Position numbers and translations under genes: made by a program
Shown: positions 40,817-53,224 of the stretch, in pieces
How the letters are laid out: every line of letters starts with the position of its first letter
How positions within the stretch are numbered: position 1 is the stretch's first letter
NCBI GenBank assembly: GCA_003254925.1
Contig: QANZ01042858.1
Span: 62,001 to 126,000, forward strand
Source of the DNA: Chamaecrista fasciculata
Lineage: Eukaryota; Streptophyta; Magnoliopsida; Fabales; Fabaceae
DNA: 64,000 nt
Direction of reading: 5' to 3'
Notes under the pieces: model-generated
Told to the model about the DNA's origin: nothing
Databases searched by the model: none
What the model saw: only the letters and a program-made list of their open reading frames with translations

Positions 40817-41173
40817 AGCAAAAGTATTTTTAGTATTCTTAAAGTAAACCATCATTTTGAATTATACCCTTAAAGTTTTGTTTTTAGGTCAATTTGTACC
40901 CACAAAATATATGAGGTCAGTTTCAATTATATCCTCAAAGTTTTTTTGAGTCAGTTATACCCCAAATCTTTTTTTTTTTTTTATCAATTGTACTCTCAAA
41001 TTTGGGAGGTACTTGGGTTCCAGTTAACTCAAATATAAAACATTTTGAATATTATTGACTTAAAAAACTTTTAAAAGTATAACTGAAACTGATCAATTTC
41101 ATATTTTAAAAATACAATAAAAATATAACTAAAAATGACAGTATATTTTGAGGTATCAATAGCACTTTTACCT
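40817..41173. mobile_element. Long-TIR MITE-like repeat (family E)
   Basis: Left arm AGCAAAAGTATTTTTAGTAT and right arm ATCAATAGCACTTTTACC are imperfect inverses. Inside, TCAGTTTCAATTATA and its inverse TATAACTGAAACTGA recur. A partial relative is at 58380-58490. Target duplication not resolved. Confidence 0.5.
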
Positions 41174-41485
41174 TTTTTCTTTTGCTTAAAACATATACTT
41201 TGTTTAATTTATATGTATACAAATACGATACATTATAATATTAATAATTAATAATATAATATAATAACACAAGAGTGGCGTTTGTCGTAATATCTTAAGC
41301 GCTTCAAGGGCATTATTGTACATGGAAGAAAAAAAAACGTAAAGAAAAAAAGCCCTCGGCTTTCAAAAATGTAGAGCTGGACTTTTCTTCGCTTATCCTC
41401 CCAACTTTGCTGTGTATAGTTCCATACATATAAATATACATATAATAATATTATAATAATAAAACCTCTCATACACACTGTCGTC

Positions 41486-41501
41486 GTTTATATATATAAA
41501 C
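41486..41501 (+). promoter_or_regulatory. TATA region of the XTH gene
   Basis: The palindromic GTTTATATATATAAAC lies about 100 bp before the XTH start codon, a plausible TATA position. The intervening sequence would be the 5' UTR. Confidence 0.4.
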
Positions 41502-41597
41502 TTAGACACAACGCAACCCAAACAATAAGGGTGAAGAAGTAGAAACCAGAGAGAGAAAGAAATATAACATAACACTACGACATAATTAGCTAGTAGA

Positions 41598-44500
41598 ATG
41601 GAAAGCCTACGTCGTTTTCCATTATTATTATCTCAAAACGCAGCCTTCTTCGTCTTCTCTTTTTTCTTCTTCTCTTTCGCTAACGCAGCCTTCAACTTCA
41701 CGACCGTAGCCTTCAACGACGCTTACTCTCCACTCTTCGGAAACGACAACGTCGTTCGCTCCCCCAATGGCTACGGTGTTCGTCTCCTCCTTGATCGCTT
41801 CACAGGTACAAATACAATAATACAAATTACATAACAAAACTCAGAAAAACTGGTTGCGGTTTAAGCCTGTGCATTAATCTTTTGGGTTGGGCTTCTGTCG
41901 GTCTCTCCGACATGTTTTTGACGCCCTACCGAGTAGTTCTAGGAGTGTCTTCTCTTACTACCAATTTTAATTACAAAAAAAGAAAAAACCCACCATATAG
42001 TATCGATCTCCTAAATTTGTATATATGTCGTTTGTTAATTTTCCCTCTTATATTATATGGCTCCACCCCTTTCTGGTCGTCCATGTCAGAAACTATAGTC
42101 TATGAAATTAAAAATAAGAGAAAATTTACTATTTGGTCTCTCTTTCTTTACTAAGTTAACAATTTAGTCCCTTATTTATTCTACATACATATTTGCGTGC
42201 CCGTTAGAGCATGCAAAGCCCCTAGTATATATATATGTACATATATATTTGTTTGGAGTAAGCTAACAATTTGGTTTCTTATTATTGATTTGACAACTCA
42301 GTCTTTGAAAGATTGAAATATACGATTTAGTCTCTAAAAAATTAAAACGGTTAATGATCGGTCATTTTTATGGATTAAAAATAGTATATCGTTTTAATTT
42401 TTAGGGACTAAAAATTATATCATTTTGATCTTTTAGAGATTAAATTTTATATTTTAATCTTTTAGGAACTAAGTTGTTAACTTAGTGATCTTAGGGACCA
42501 AATTGTTAGTTTACTTTATTTGTTTGTGTTTAAAATTTCTGGATTTGGTTGTCGTTTGGTTTAATTTGAAACTGCTGCAGGTTCGGGATTCATATCGTCT
42601 AAGATGTACAATTATGGATTCTTCAGCGCCAATATCAAGTTGCCCTCTCATTATACTGCTGGCATATGTGTTGCATTTTATGTATGTGAGGATCACCCCA
42701 TTAATTAACTTCACATGAACTGGATTTTCTACTTTTTTCCTTTTTTGATACACCAATTTTCTAATTTGAAACTCCCATATATGTATATATATATACATGA
42801 GTTTTTTCAAATTTCAAACTTCTCAATTTGGCTCCCCATCCATGACATTATTAATAACGAATTCAAGATTTTAACATGTATATAATCTCCTCTAGTGCAC
42901 TACATGTGTAATGCATGAGAGAGAAAAAAGTAATTAGAGAAAGAAAATGTTAGCTGTGTGGGTCACTTATACTTTCTCTCTCTAACTGTTTTTCTTTGTT
43001 TCAATATCACTTAAAGTGGATCCAAATTCGAGTACCTTGATCATGTTTTATAATACTATAGTGAAACGGCATGTCGTATTACATATGATGATTAATTAGT
43101 CATGAATCTTATTAATTACAGACATCAAACGGCGACGTGTACTCGAAAACGCACGACGAATTGGACTTTGAATTCTTAGGGAACGTAGAAGGAAAACCGT
43201 GGAGGTTTCAAACAAACTTGTATGGAAACGGCAGCACGCATCGTGGCCGCGAAGAACGTTATCGTCTTTGGTTTGACCCCACAAAGCAATTTCATCGTTA
43301 TAGCATTCTTTGGACCTCCAAAAACATCATGTGAGTGTGATTCCATCTTCTATATATATATATATATTACTCTTTATTTTTGTTTTAATATATTCAATTG
43401 TATTTTTCATGTGTAAAAAAAGAAATCTTATCTTTGATGTAACAATTTGGTCTGAAAGATTATCGAACTATCCATGAAAGATTGAAATATACATTTAGGA
43501 CTAACAAGTATATCGTTTTGATCTTTTAGGGACTAAATTGTCCATTTTAATCTTTCAGGGATTGAGTTATCAGCTCGATCATCTTTCAAGAACCAAACTG
43601 TTAATTTACTCTTAAAATTAGTTATGAATAAATTAACGCTAAACTTCTGTCAATACTCGAAAATCTTATGACTAAATTATTGCATTAAGATCTCTTGAGT
43701 TTTAGGTCAACAACAAAAAACAGCTATGAGTTTCAAAACTTGACTGAAAGGCCCTTTGAATTTTCAATTGTACTCACTTTGGATCCAAAAGTTTTAAAAC
43801 TTGATAGACAGATCTCTTGAACTTTCAATTTTGCTCCCTTAAAACCCTTAAATAACTTCACTCTTTTGAAAATTCTAGGGTCCTAAGTGAATAAAATTAT
43901 TAAAAGTTTAGGGATCTATCTGTAAAGTTTTAAAATTTAAAAATCCTAAGTAAGTACAGTAAAAAAAACTCAAGATTTTTATTTGTAAAGTTTTAAAACC
44001 CAGTGATGCTTTTTGCCCATAACTTAAAATTCAGGAAACCTTAATACAATTTAGCCAAATCTTATTAAACAAGCTAAATATGTATTATAACTTGATGTTA
44101 AATACACCACTGAAATCATCTATGTTTAATTGCATGTCAAATTGTTTTTCTCAAAACAATTTTGTGGTTATCCTCGGTATTAAAAAACAAATCATCATGG
44201 TCTTTAACTTCTCATCGACATTATTACGATATCAATGGTGCTCCAAAACTTTGAATTTTTCTAGATTGTGACAATACTGGTTTGGGGAAGAAATTATGCA
44301 TAGTTTTTGGTAGTATTAGTTAGTTGCATATATTAGTCCAAGCTTAATCAATCTTGAGCTTACATAATTTGACTAAAATTTCTAACCATCTAATGATAAC
44401 CCAACAAATCTGTTGGACCATTTTGTCATATTATAATTTTATTAAGAAAGTGGTCTTGGTAAAGGGTCCTACAAAATAAAAACTAAACGTAGAAAAGGGG

Positions 44501-45731
44501 AGGAATTGGTTCATTCACTATAAAGAAGCATATTAGGTGTACCCTTTGATCTATTTTAATATATGGCAGCCAATTTTGTTAGATTACCAAACTAATCAAG
44601 CTAGCTCATAGATTCCTATACTGTTTGGTTCACTTTGTCCCCATAATACCACCTAACTAATAAACTCATAAGTAGCTGGCAAAAATCCTCTTTGTACCAT
44701 ACGAATATTTGTGAAACTACTTACTCCTTTGAATATTACCTTTTTACAAAACACTATTTATAATCTAGACATGATCATAAGATAAAATTTACTATTTTGT
44801 CTCTAAATTTATATTAAGTTCACTAATCAATCCCTTAATAATTAAAATACACAATTTGATCTTTTAAATATTTCAATTATCAACTATTTGGTCCCTAGTG
44901 ATGATTTAGTTCTTGAATTTAAACTACTTTATACTTTTTGGTCTCTCAATTTGTACTAAATATATATACTATTTGAACCCTAAATTTGACCCAGAGACCA
45001 AATAGTTAACAATTGCAATAATTCACGGACTGAGTAGTACATAATTTAATCATTCAAGGTCTGATTACTTGACTCGATGTAAATTCAGAGACCAAATAGT
45101 AAATTTTCTCGTTAGAGAAATATGATGGCAAAGATATATATCTATATACCTAAATGTCTTTTCTTATAACAATCTTTTCTATGCACACCAACGTGACGAT
45201 GTGATCTAAAATTCACATATATGCAGATTCTACATAGATGAAGTCCCAGTAAGAGAGGTGGTACGTAGTGAAGAAATGGGAGGAGAATACCCATCAAAGC
45301 CAATGTCACTATATGCCACTATATGGGACGCATCAACTTGGGCTACATCAGGAGGTAAATATCAAGTTAATTACAACTATGCCCCTTTTGTATCAGAATT
45401 CAAGGACCTTGTCCTTCACGGCTGCTCTCTTGGCTCCTCCCACGATGAATGTTCCGGTAAACGAGCCGAGCTCGAGGCCCGAGACTATGTCGCGGTCACA
45501 CCGGCACGCCGCCTTGCCATGCATAGATTCCGGCAGCGTTACATGTACTATTCATATTGTTATGACACTTTGAGGTACCCGGTGCCGCCGCCGGAGTGTG
45601 TTATTGACCCGGCGGAGAAAGAGCGGTTCAATGAAGCCGGGAGGCTGAAGTTTGGCGGGAGTCACCGCGGGCGGCGGAGAGGACGTGATAATTCAGCTCC
45701 GGTGGAGGGTGATAGGGTTATTGATATGTGA
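41598..45731 (+). CDS. Xyloglucan endotransglucosylase/hydrolase, XTH30-like (GH16)
   Basis: Four exons: 41598-41805, 42581-42681, 43122-43330, 45227-45731; 340 aa, all junctions GT-AG and in phase. Residues 1-30 form a hydrophobic signal peptide (FFVFSFFFFSFANA), so the enzyme is secreted to the cell wall. The GH16 catalytic motif HDELDFEFLG starts at 114 (nucleophile Glu116, Asp118, acid/base Glu120), followed by the usual N-glycosylation site at Asn139. The C-terminal XET domain has conserved Cys residues (HGC, ECS, YCY, ECV) and an Arg-rich basic tail. Wording matches the XTH27-30 branch best (VRSP, GREERYRLWFDP, RFRQRYMYYSYCYDTLRYP). It cuts and rejoins xyloglucan chains during wall remodelling. 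Introns 1 and 3 contain MITEs. The last exon and its flanks are repeated downstream. Confidence 0.93.
42046..42225 (+). mobile_element. Helitron-like 3' end in XTH intron 1
   Basis: The 3' end has the hairpin TTTGCGTGC...GCATGCAAA followed by GCCCCTAG and T, the Helitron CTRR|T arrangement, and is closely similar to 38230-38342. The 5' end (near TCTTATATTATATGGC) is uncertain. Confidence 0.45.
42252..42515. mobile_element. Inverted-repeat MITE (family F) in XTH intron 1
   Basis: Ends GGAGTAAGCTAACAATTTGG and the inverse CCAAATTGTTAGTTTACTTT. TTAGGGACTAAA and TTAGTCTCTAAA words alternate inside. Part of a related copy is at 43440-43615. Confidence 0.6.
44782..45112. mobile_element. Inverted-repeat MITE in XTH intron 3
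   Basis: Ends GATAAAATTTACTATTTTGT and the inverse ACCAAATAGTAAATTTTCTC; the sequence resembles family C ends. The duplicate is at 49564-49894. Confidence 0.6.
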
Positions 45732-46449
45732 TGGATGAGGAGAGAGATATAGATGTGTGTGTATATATATAAAGTATAATTAATGTGTGCCGGGTTTTTT
45801 CTTAAAATTATTTTTTAATATTGGATAGCTATTGATAATTAATAAATTAATGTGTTGATTAATTATGGTTTATTTATATCATATGTAAATTGCTTCTTAG
45901 ATATATATATATATATTGGTTAAAGAGTTATTTTGATCTTAAATGTATGTTCTAATGTTTATTTTGGTCTTTTATGTTTTAAAATGTTCAAATTGGTCCT
46001 AAATGTTGGCAAAATGTTTAATTTGGTCCTAAACTATTAATATAGTTATATTTCTTTCATTTCAAGTTCAATTGTGATGAGTTCAGAGCTATGTATTATT
46101 CGCAAAAAGTACTTTCTCTATTCAATTGAGACTGTCAACAAACGAAGTCAAATCAGTCATGAAAGTAAACCGATTGTTTCACGGTCAAACAAGCGAAATT
46201 GATCATATATCTCTCATTTTAAGTTTGGATGTGACGAATTCAGAACTACGAATTACTCTTAACAAACCATCTGAACTTAAAACAAGAGACGAGGAAAATA
46301 TGACTAAATTCAATAGTTTGGGACCAAAATAAAACATTTTGTCAATATTTATGACGAATTTGAACGTTTTAAAACATAAAATACCAAAATAAACATGAAA
46401 CATACATTTTGGACTAAAATAACCCTTTGACTTATATATATATATATCA

Positions 46450-46615
46450 TGTTAGAGTTAAAAACAAATGAAGAAAGACTAATTATTTTTTAATGAACTT
46501 GATACAATATACAGAGACGCAGGGAACTTATATAAGCAGAGTTACTTACATTGACCTAACTAGAGTTACACTTAACCAAACCACAATACAAACTGAATCT
46601 AACGAACTACTAACA
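46450..46615 (-). mobile_element. Short Copia-type LTR (166 bp)
   Basis: TGTTAGAGTTA...CTAACA termini on the plus strand. The adjacent minus-strand RNase H remnant (46735-47105) shows it is a 3' LTR. The second copy is at 51231-51396. Confidence 0.6.
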
Positions 46616-46734
46616 GCTAATTAACGAACTATCAAAGCTACTATATACTCCAATATCCATCTTAAACTTAGGGTAGGTGACTAGATGAACTCACACTAAG
46701 TTTATTACACAGAAGTTCAAATCTAGTGGAAGCT

Positions 46735-47105
46735 AAACGTTTTGTAAGAATGTGAATTGTTTTCTCATGAGAAGAAATAAACTCCACAAATATGAGATTG
46801 GCTTGGACTCCTTCACGAACAAAGAATAAGTCAAGCTCCATGTGCTTGGTTCTGTGATGCAGAATGGGATTCTTAGTGAGCAGAACAGGATTATAGAATT
46901 ATCACAAAATAGGTGAGGATGATGAGGCAATGCACGCAAGGACACAACGCTCAGATAAAAGAGTTTGCAGCCAAGAAACTTTAGCAACAAGATGAACAAG
47001 GCTGCGAAATTTTTCTTCAATACTGGATCTTGATACAATGTGTTGCTTTTTAGAGCTCCAAGATATTAGATTGGGACCAAGAAAGATGCAAAAACCTGTT
47101 GGGGA
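46735..47105 (-). pseudogene. Copia RNase H remnant
   Basis: Minus-strand translation shows Copia RNase H fragments (FCIFLGPNLISWSSKKQ, then after a frameshift a CDN...RTKHMELDLFFVRE-like stretch). Broken by frameshifts; no start. Its 3' part recurs at 51515-51731, where an N interrupts it. Confidence 0.75.
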
Positions 47106-47114
47106 TCTTTTATC

Positions 47115-47757
47115 TGTTAGTATAGTTAGTAATCACAAGTCCCACATTGGATAAGTTATAGGATTGAGAAGAGTATATAAATGATTGTTAAGTCATTTAT
47201 AATAATTGAATTAAATATATATATATATATGTCAAAGATGGGCACTTGGGCTTCAAGCCAATAATTAATTTTAATTATTATTATTTTCGAATTGATTGAT
47301 TAATTAATTCGAATTATAAACAGACAAGTGCGTATTCATGAACATTCATTGGTGCTCATTCATGAAGAAATTGGTTTAAACTTGAAGTGACATGACTGTT
47401 CAATTTTAAACAGACATGAATGTTCATTTATGAAAGGTTATAACCTGTCATTTATGTTTGAATCTGAAATGTCACATCTGTTCAGATTTATTCTATAAAT
47501 AACACTTCTTCTCAAAGAACAGAGAATCTTATTTTCAACTTATCTTTCTTTATTTCGTGTTCAGAAGGTGTTATAGTATTGCTAGCCATAATACCAGACT
47601 TTGTAAATCATGGAGGAAATCTGCCATAAACACCCAGCAACATACAAATAGCAACATACAAATAGTGGGGGCTTAATTTCCTTAAGGACAGTGACCATAC
47701 TATCAAAGCTTACTCTGTTTTCATGTTCTATCAAAAGCCTATTATATTTTTCTAACA
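47115..47757 (-). mobile_element. Solo-LTR-like repeat, same family as 9302-9810
   Basis: Minus strand begins TGTTAGAAAAATATAATAGG and ends CTAACA. Flanking pentamers TTATC and CTATC share four bases. The middle holds repeated CATTCATGAA-type words. Inserted between two Copia fragments. Confidence 0.6.
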
Positions 47758-48231
47758 CTATCGTCCACATTTGAGGCTCAATCTGCATATCACAGTAGCC
47801 TATAAGCCTTAGATGAGCAGCATGAGTGAGCTTTATTCTATGAGACATGACCCCTTTGATTCACTTGACTGCCTTCCACAATTGACTTTGAAATAACTTG
47901 AAACCCAATTAATAATGTCCAAGTGGGAGATTGTTGAAAATTTATTTATTTGGGTTTAATTAATTGAAATTTTGCTCTAATTAAAACTTGTTGCTGTTGG
48001 ATTTATAGCCTAATATATATGGCCATTGGCCATGATAACTTTTAATTTTAAATGTAAGTAAATAGATTTTGGTCTAATTTTATATCTGGGCCGCCCAATT
48101 GTGATGTGATGAGTAAGTGTAGGATTAATGAGTTAACTAAGTATATGAGATGTGTGAGTCCCCTCCCCAATCTAAGTTTGACTTATCCTCGAAGCGAGAA
48201 AGGTAAGATGTACAATTCTCTCCATCACAGA
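47758..48231 (+). repeat. Retroelement fragment and 175-bp repeated segment
   Basis: A Copia-like polypurine tract (CAAGTGGGAGATTGTTGA) is at 47921-47938. Positions 48056-48230 (starts AAGTAAATAGATTTTGG) recur directly after the N at 51732, up to about 51985. No gene. Confidence 0.5.
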
Positions 48232-50008
48232 TCATCGAACTGACAACTTGATCAATGAAAGATTGAAATATACATTTAGGACTAACAAGTATATCGTTTT
48301 GATCTTTTAGAGACTAAATTGTCCATTTTAATCTTTCAAGGATTGAGTTATCAGCTCGATCATCTTTCAAGAACCAAATTGTTAATTTACTCTTAAAATT
48401 AGTTATGAATAAATTAACGCTAAACTTCTGTCAATACTCGAAAATCTTATGACTAAATTTCATTAAGATCTCTTGAGTTTTAGGTTAACAACAAAAAACA
48501 CCCATGAGTTTCAAAACTTGACTGAAAGGCCCTTTGAATTTTCAATTGTACTCACTTTGGATCCAAAAGTTTTAAAACTTGATAGACAGATCTCTTGAAT
48601 TTTTAATTTTGCTCCCTTAAAACCCTTAAATAACTTCACTCTTTTGAAAATTCTAGGGTCCTAAGTGAATAAAATTATTAAAAGTTTAGGGATCTATCTG
48701 TAAAGTTTTAAAATTTAAGAATCCTAAGTAAGTTCAGTAAAAAAAACTCAAGATTTTTATTTGTAAAGTTTTAAAACCCAGTGATGCTTTTTGCCCATAA
48801 CTTAAAATTCAGGAAACCTTAATACAATTTAGCCAAATCTTATTAAACAAGCTAAATATGTATTATAACTTGATGTTAAATACACCACTGAAATCATCTA
48901 TGTTTAATTGCATGTCAAATTGTTTTTCTCAAAACAATTTTGTGGTTATCCTCGGTATTAAAAAACAAATCATCATGGTCTTTAACTTCTCATCGACATT
49001 ATTACGATATCAATGGTGCTCCAAAACTTTGAATTTTTCTAGATTGTGACAATACTGGTTTGGGGAAGAAATTATGCATAGTTTTTGGTAGTATTAGTTA
49101 GTTGCATATATTAGTCCAAGCTTAATCAATCTTGAGCTTACATAATTTGACTAAAATTTCTAACCATCTAATGATAACCCAACAAATCTGTTGGACCATT
49201 TTGTCATATTATAATTTTATTAAGAAAGTGGTCTTGGTAAAGGGTCCTACAAAATAAAAACTAAACGTAGAAAAGGGGAGGAATTGGTTCATTCACTATA
49301 AAGAAGCATATTAGGTGTACCCTTTGATCTATTTTAATATATATATGGCAGCCAATTTTGTTAGATTACCAAACTAATCAAGCTAGCTCATAGATTCCTA
49401 TACTGTTTGGTTCACTTTGTCCCCATAATACCACCTAACTAATAAACTCATAAGTAGCTGGCAAAAATCCTCTTTGTACCATACGAATATTTGTGAAACT
49501 ACTTACTCCTTTGAATATTACCTTTTTACAAAACACTATTTATAATCTAGACATGATCATAAGATAAAATTTACTATTTTGTCTCTAAATTTATATTAAG
49601 TTCACTAATCAATCCCTTAATAATTAAAATACACAATTTGATCTTTTAAATATTTCAATTATCAACTATTTGGTCCCTAGTGATGATTTAGTTCTTGAAT
49701 TTAAACTACTTTATACTTTTTGGTCTCTCAATTTGTACTAAATATATATACTATTTGAACCCTAAATTTGACCCAGAGACCAAATAGTTAACAATTGCAA
49801 TAATTCACGGACTGAGTAGTACATAATTTAATCATTCAAGGTCTGATTACTTGACTCGATGTAAATTCAGAGACCAAATAGTAAATTTTCTCGTTAGAGA
49901 AATATGATGGCAAAGATATATATCTATATACCTAAATGTCTTTTCTTATAACAATCTTTTCTATGCACACCAACGTGACGATGTGATCTAAAATTCACAT
50001 ATATGCAG

Positions 50009-50513
50009 ATTCTACATAGATGAAGTCCCAGTAAGAGAGGTGGTACGTAGTGAAGAAATGGGAGGAGAATACCCATCAAAGCCAATGTCACTATATGCCA
50101 CTATATGGGACGCATCAACTTGGGCTACATCAGGAGGTAAATATCAAGTTAATTACAACTATGCCCCTTTTGTATCAGAATTCAAGGACCTTGTCCTTCA
50201 CGGCTGCTCTCTTGGCTCCTCCCACGATGAATGTTCCGGTAAACGAGCCGAGCTCGAGGCCCGAGACTATGTCGCGGTCACACCGGCACGCCGCCTTGCC
50301 ATGCATAGATTCCGGCAGCGTTACATGTACTATTCATATTGTTATGACACTTTGAGGTACCCGGTGCCGCCGCCGGAGTGTGTTATTGACCCGGCGGAGA
50401 AAGAGCGGTTCAATGAAGCCGGGAGGCTGAAGTTTGGCGGGAGTCACCGTGGGCGGCGGAGAGGACGTGATAATTCAGCTCCGGTGGAGGTTGTTAGGGT
50501 TATTGATATGTGA
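50009..50513 (+). pseudogene. Orphan XTH30-like last exon
   Basis: A 505-nt copy of XTH exon 4, open to its TGA and preceded by the same AG acceptor, but exons 1-3 (signal peptide and catalytic motif) are absent. It differs from the intact gene at two residues near the end (VEVVRVIDM versus VEGDRVIDM) plus a silent change. It cannot encode an active enzyme alone. If the duplication is real it could serve only as an alternative 3' exon. Confidence 0.85.
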
Positions 50514-51230
50514 TGGATGAGGAGAGAGATATAGATAGATGTGTGTGTATATATAAAGTATAATTAATGTGTGCCGGCTTTTTTCTTAAAATTATTTTTT
50601 AATATTGGATAGCTATTGATAATTAATAAATTAATGTGTTGATTAATTATGGTTTATTTATATCATATGTAAATTGCTTCTTAGATATATATATATATAT
50701 TGGTTAAAGAGTTATTTTGATCTTAAATGTATGTTCTAAGGTTTATTTTGGTCTTTTATGTTTCAAAATGTTCAAATTAGTCCTAAATGTTGGCAAAATG
50801 TTTAATTTGGTCCTAAACTATTGAATATAGTTATATTTCTTTCATTTCAAGTTCAATTGTGATGAGTTCATAGCTATGTATTATTCGCAAAAAGTACTTT
50901 CTCTATCCAATTGAGGCTGTCACAAACGAAGTCAAATCAGTCATGAAAGTAGACCGATTGTTTCACGGTCAAACAAGCGAAATTGATCATATATCTCTCA
51001 TTTCAAGTTTGGATGTGACGAATTCAGAACTACGGATTACTCTTAACAAACCATCTGAACTTAAAACAAGAGACGAGGAAAATATGACTAAATTCAATAG
51101 TTTTGGACCAAAATAAAACATTTTGTCAATATTTATGACGAATTTGAACGTTTTAAAACATAAAATACCAAAATAAACATTGAAACATACATTTTGGACT
51201 AAAATAACCCTTTCACTTATATATATATCA

Positions 51231-51396
51231 TGTTAGAGTTAAAAACAAATGAAGGAAGACTAATTATTTTTTAATGAACTTGATACAATATACAGAGACG
51301 CAGGGAACTTATATAAGCAGAGTTACTTACATTGACCTAACTAGAGTTACACTTAACCAAACCACAATACAAACTGAATCTAACGAACTACTAACA
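51231..51396 (-). mobile_element. Second copy of the short Copia LTR
   Basis: Duplicate of 46450-46615, carried in the 3.5-kb repeat. Confidence 0.6.
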
Positions 51397-51732
51397 GCTA
51401 ATTAACGAACTATCAAAGCTACTATATACTCCAATATCCATCTTAAACTTAGGGTAGGTGACTAGATGAACTCACACTAAGTTTATTACACAGAAGTTCA
51501 AATCTAGTGGAAGCTAAACGTTTTGTAAGAATGTCAATTGTTTTCTCATGAGAAGAAATAAACTCCACAAATATGAGATTGGCTTGGACTCTTTCACGAA
51601 CAAAGAATAAGTCAAGCTCCATGTGCTTGGTTCTGTGATGCAGAATGGGATTCTTAGTGAGCAGAACAGGATTATAGAATTATCACAAAATAGGTGAGGA
51701 TGATGAGGCAATGCACGCAAGGACACAACGCN

Positions 51733-53220
51733 AAGTAAATAGATTTTGGTCTAATTTTATATCTGGGCCGCCCAATTGTGATGTGATGAGTAAGTGTAGG
51801 ATTAATGAGTTAACTAAGTTTGACTTATCCTCGAAGCGAGAAAGGTAAGATGAGTAAGTGTAGGATTAATGAGTAAGCGTAGGATTAATGAGTAAGTATA
51901 TGAGATGTGTGAGTCCCCCTCCCCAATCTAAGTTTGACTTATCCTCGAAGCGAGAAAGGTAAGATGTACAATTCTCTCCATCACACATCCGTTTCATTCT
52001 TTTCCTTAGTTTGCATGAATGTTGCATGTTTGGGTTTATAGAGTTTTGAGTAATTTCTTATTTTGTGTTTGTTCTTGAAATGATCCTCATGTTATTGAGT
52101 TGTTGGAGTTATTGCTTGCTTAGCTTGTTTGTTTAAAGTGAGCTTTGGTCATTGGTGATGTCCATCGATGGGTATTCTTGAGTGAAAGCTCATCCTAGTT
52201 AAGGTTCATGAGAGTGAGTCCATATTTTGGACCATAAAAATATAAGGAAAGTCTAAATATAATAAAAGTTAAGTTCAAAAAAGCTTTAATATACATCATT
52301 TATTTTATATTATTTTATAAGATCTCTTTACACTAAAATCAGACTTTCTTTTCGGCAAAAAAAAAACTTTCTAATTTCTACTCACCCTATCCAATGCAAC
52401 TTAATNAATTTCTACTCACACTATCCAATGCAACTTAATTTCCTCTCATCAATGTCATTTAATATTTCATCTTTTCCAAGTTTGGCCATTCCAAGTGGAC
52501 GGTGTTTTTACCTTCTTCCTTAGAAACCCTTCTATATTTGTTCAGTTATTTGCAAGGTTATCAAAACCGGACCGGCCATTGAACCGGCCGAAGGAGGGGT
52601 TCAAGGTTCAATGGTTTAACCGGGGTTCAACCGGGGTCGAACCGTTGATAAATAAATAAATTAAAAATAATAAAAAAACCTATATATGATAAAATTTTAA
52701 TTCAAATATTCATAATTAGGTTACAAAATACAATTATAACATTAATATATTAATACAATTTTCATAAATTAACATGAATTAATATAGAGATAATCAATTT
52801 TCATAATNGTTACAGCACTGGATATCATCCCACATGGAATTTATTATCGGTGAGTTTAACTCTAAGCGTAGACTATAGTGTTTTTTTCCAATTTTTTTTT
52901 AAAAAAGTAAACTTACTCTGTAGAAAATAATTGCTTTTGCTTTTTTGAGAGGCTAAATTAAGAAAATTATTTTGCTTTGAAGGATTTTTTTAGTTGGTTT
53001 TATTACCTTTTAAAGTTATTTTTTAATCCTGTTTTTGTTGGTTATTATGTTGTTTCTTGGCAAGGTAATCACTAAATACTTTCTTGAATCTTTCAAAAAA
53101 GTGTATGATAGTTCTGCTTACTCTGCTTATTATATATAGTTAACGCATTTCTTAACTAGCTAGTGTTTTTTCAATGTTGTAGCTAATGATGATGATCAAG
53201 AGGAAAATCTATTAAGAGAT
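51733..53220. other. Post-seam region with two more N bases
   Basis: 51733-51985 repeats 48056-48230 with an internal extra copy of GAGTAAGTGTAGGATTAAT. At 52406 an N sits between two copies of AATTTCTACTCAC...CAACTTAAT. 52555-52810 is rich in AACCGG/CCGGTT words like the hAT element at 5041, and is cut by the N at 52808. No gene. Confidence 0.5.
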
Positions 53221-53224
53221 GAGT

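Larger units (their letters stand above)
43457..46950 (+). repeat. Upstream copy of a 3.5-kb near-identical direct repeat
   Basis: This block (half of XTH intron 3, exon 4, 3' flank, short Copia LTR, part of an RNase H fragment) matches 48232-51731 almost base for base, with a few substitutions and microsatellite-length differences. It starts inside a family-F MITE. Confidence 0.9.
48232..51731 (+). repeat. Downstream copy of the 3.5-kb repeat
   Basis: Near-identical to 43457-46950. It ends at the N at 51732 mid-way through the RNase H remnant, and the 48056-48230 segment starts again after the N. True tandem duplication and unmerged allelic or overlapping contigs are both possible. Confidence 0.9.

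Noticed and set aside
46126..46403. Plus- and minus-strand frames downstream of XTH
   Set aside because: They fall in an inverted-repeat sequence with GGTCCTAAA/TTTGGGACC words, present in both copies of the duplication; not protein-like.
47582..47848. 88-codon minus-strand frame
   Set aside because: It crosses the LTR boundary at 47757 and has no recognisable domain.
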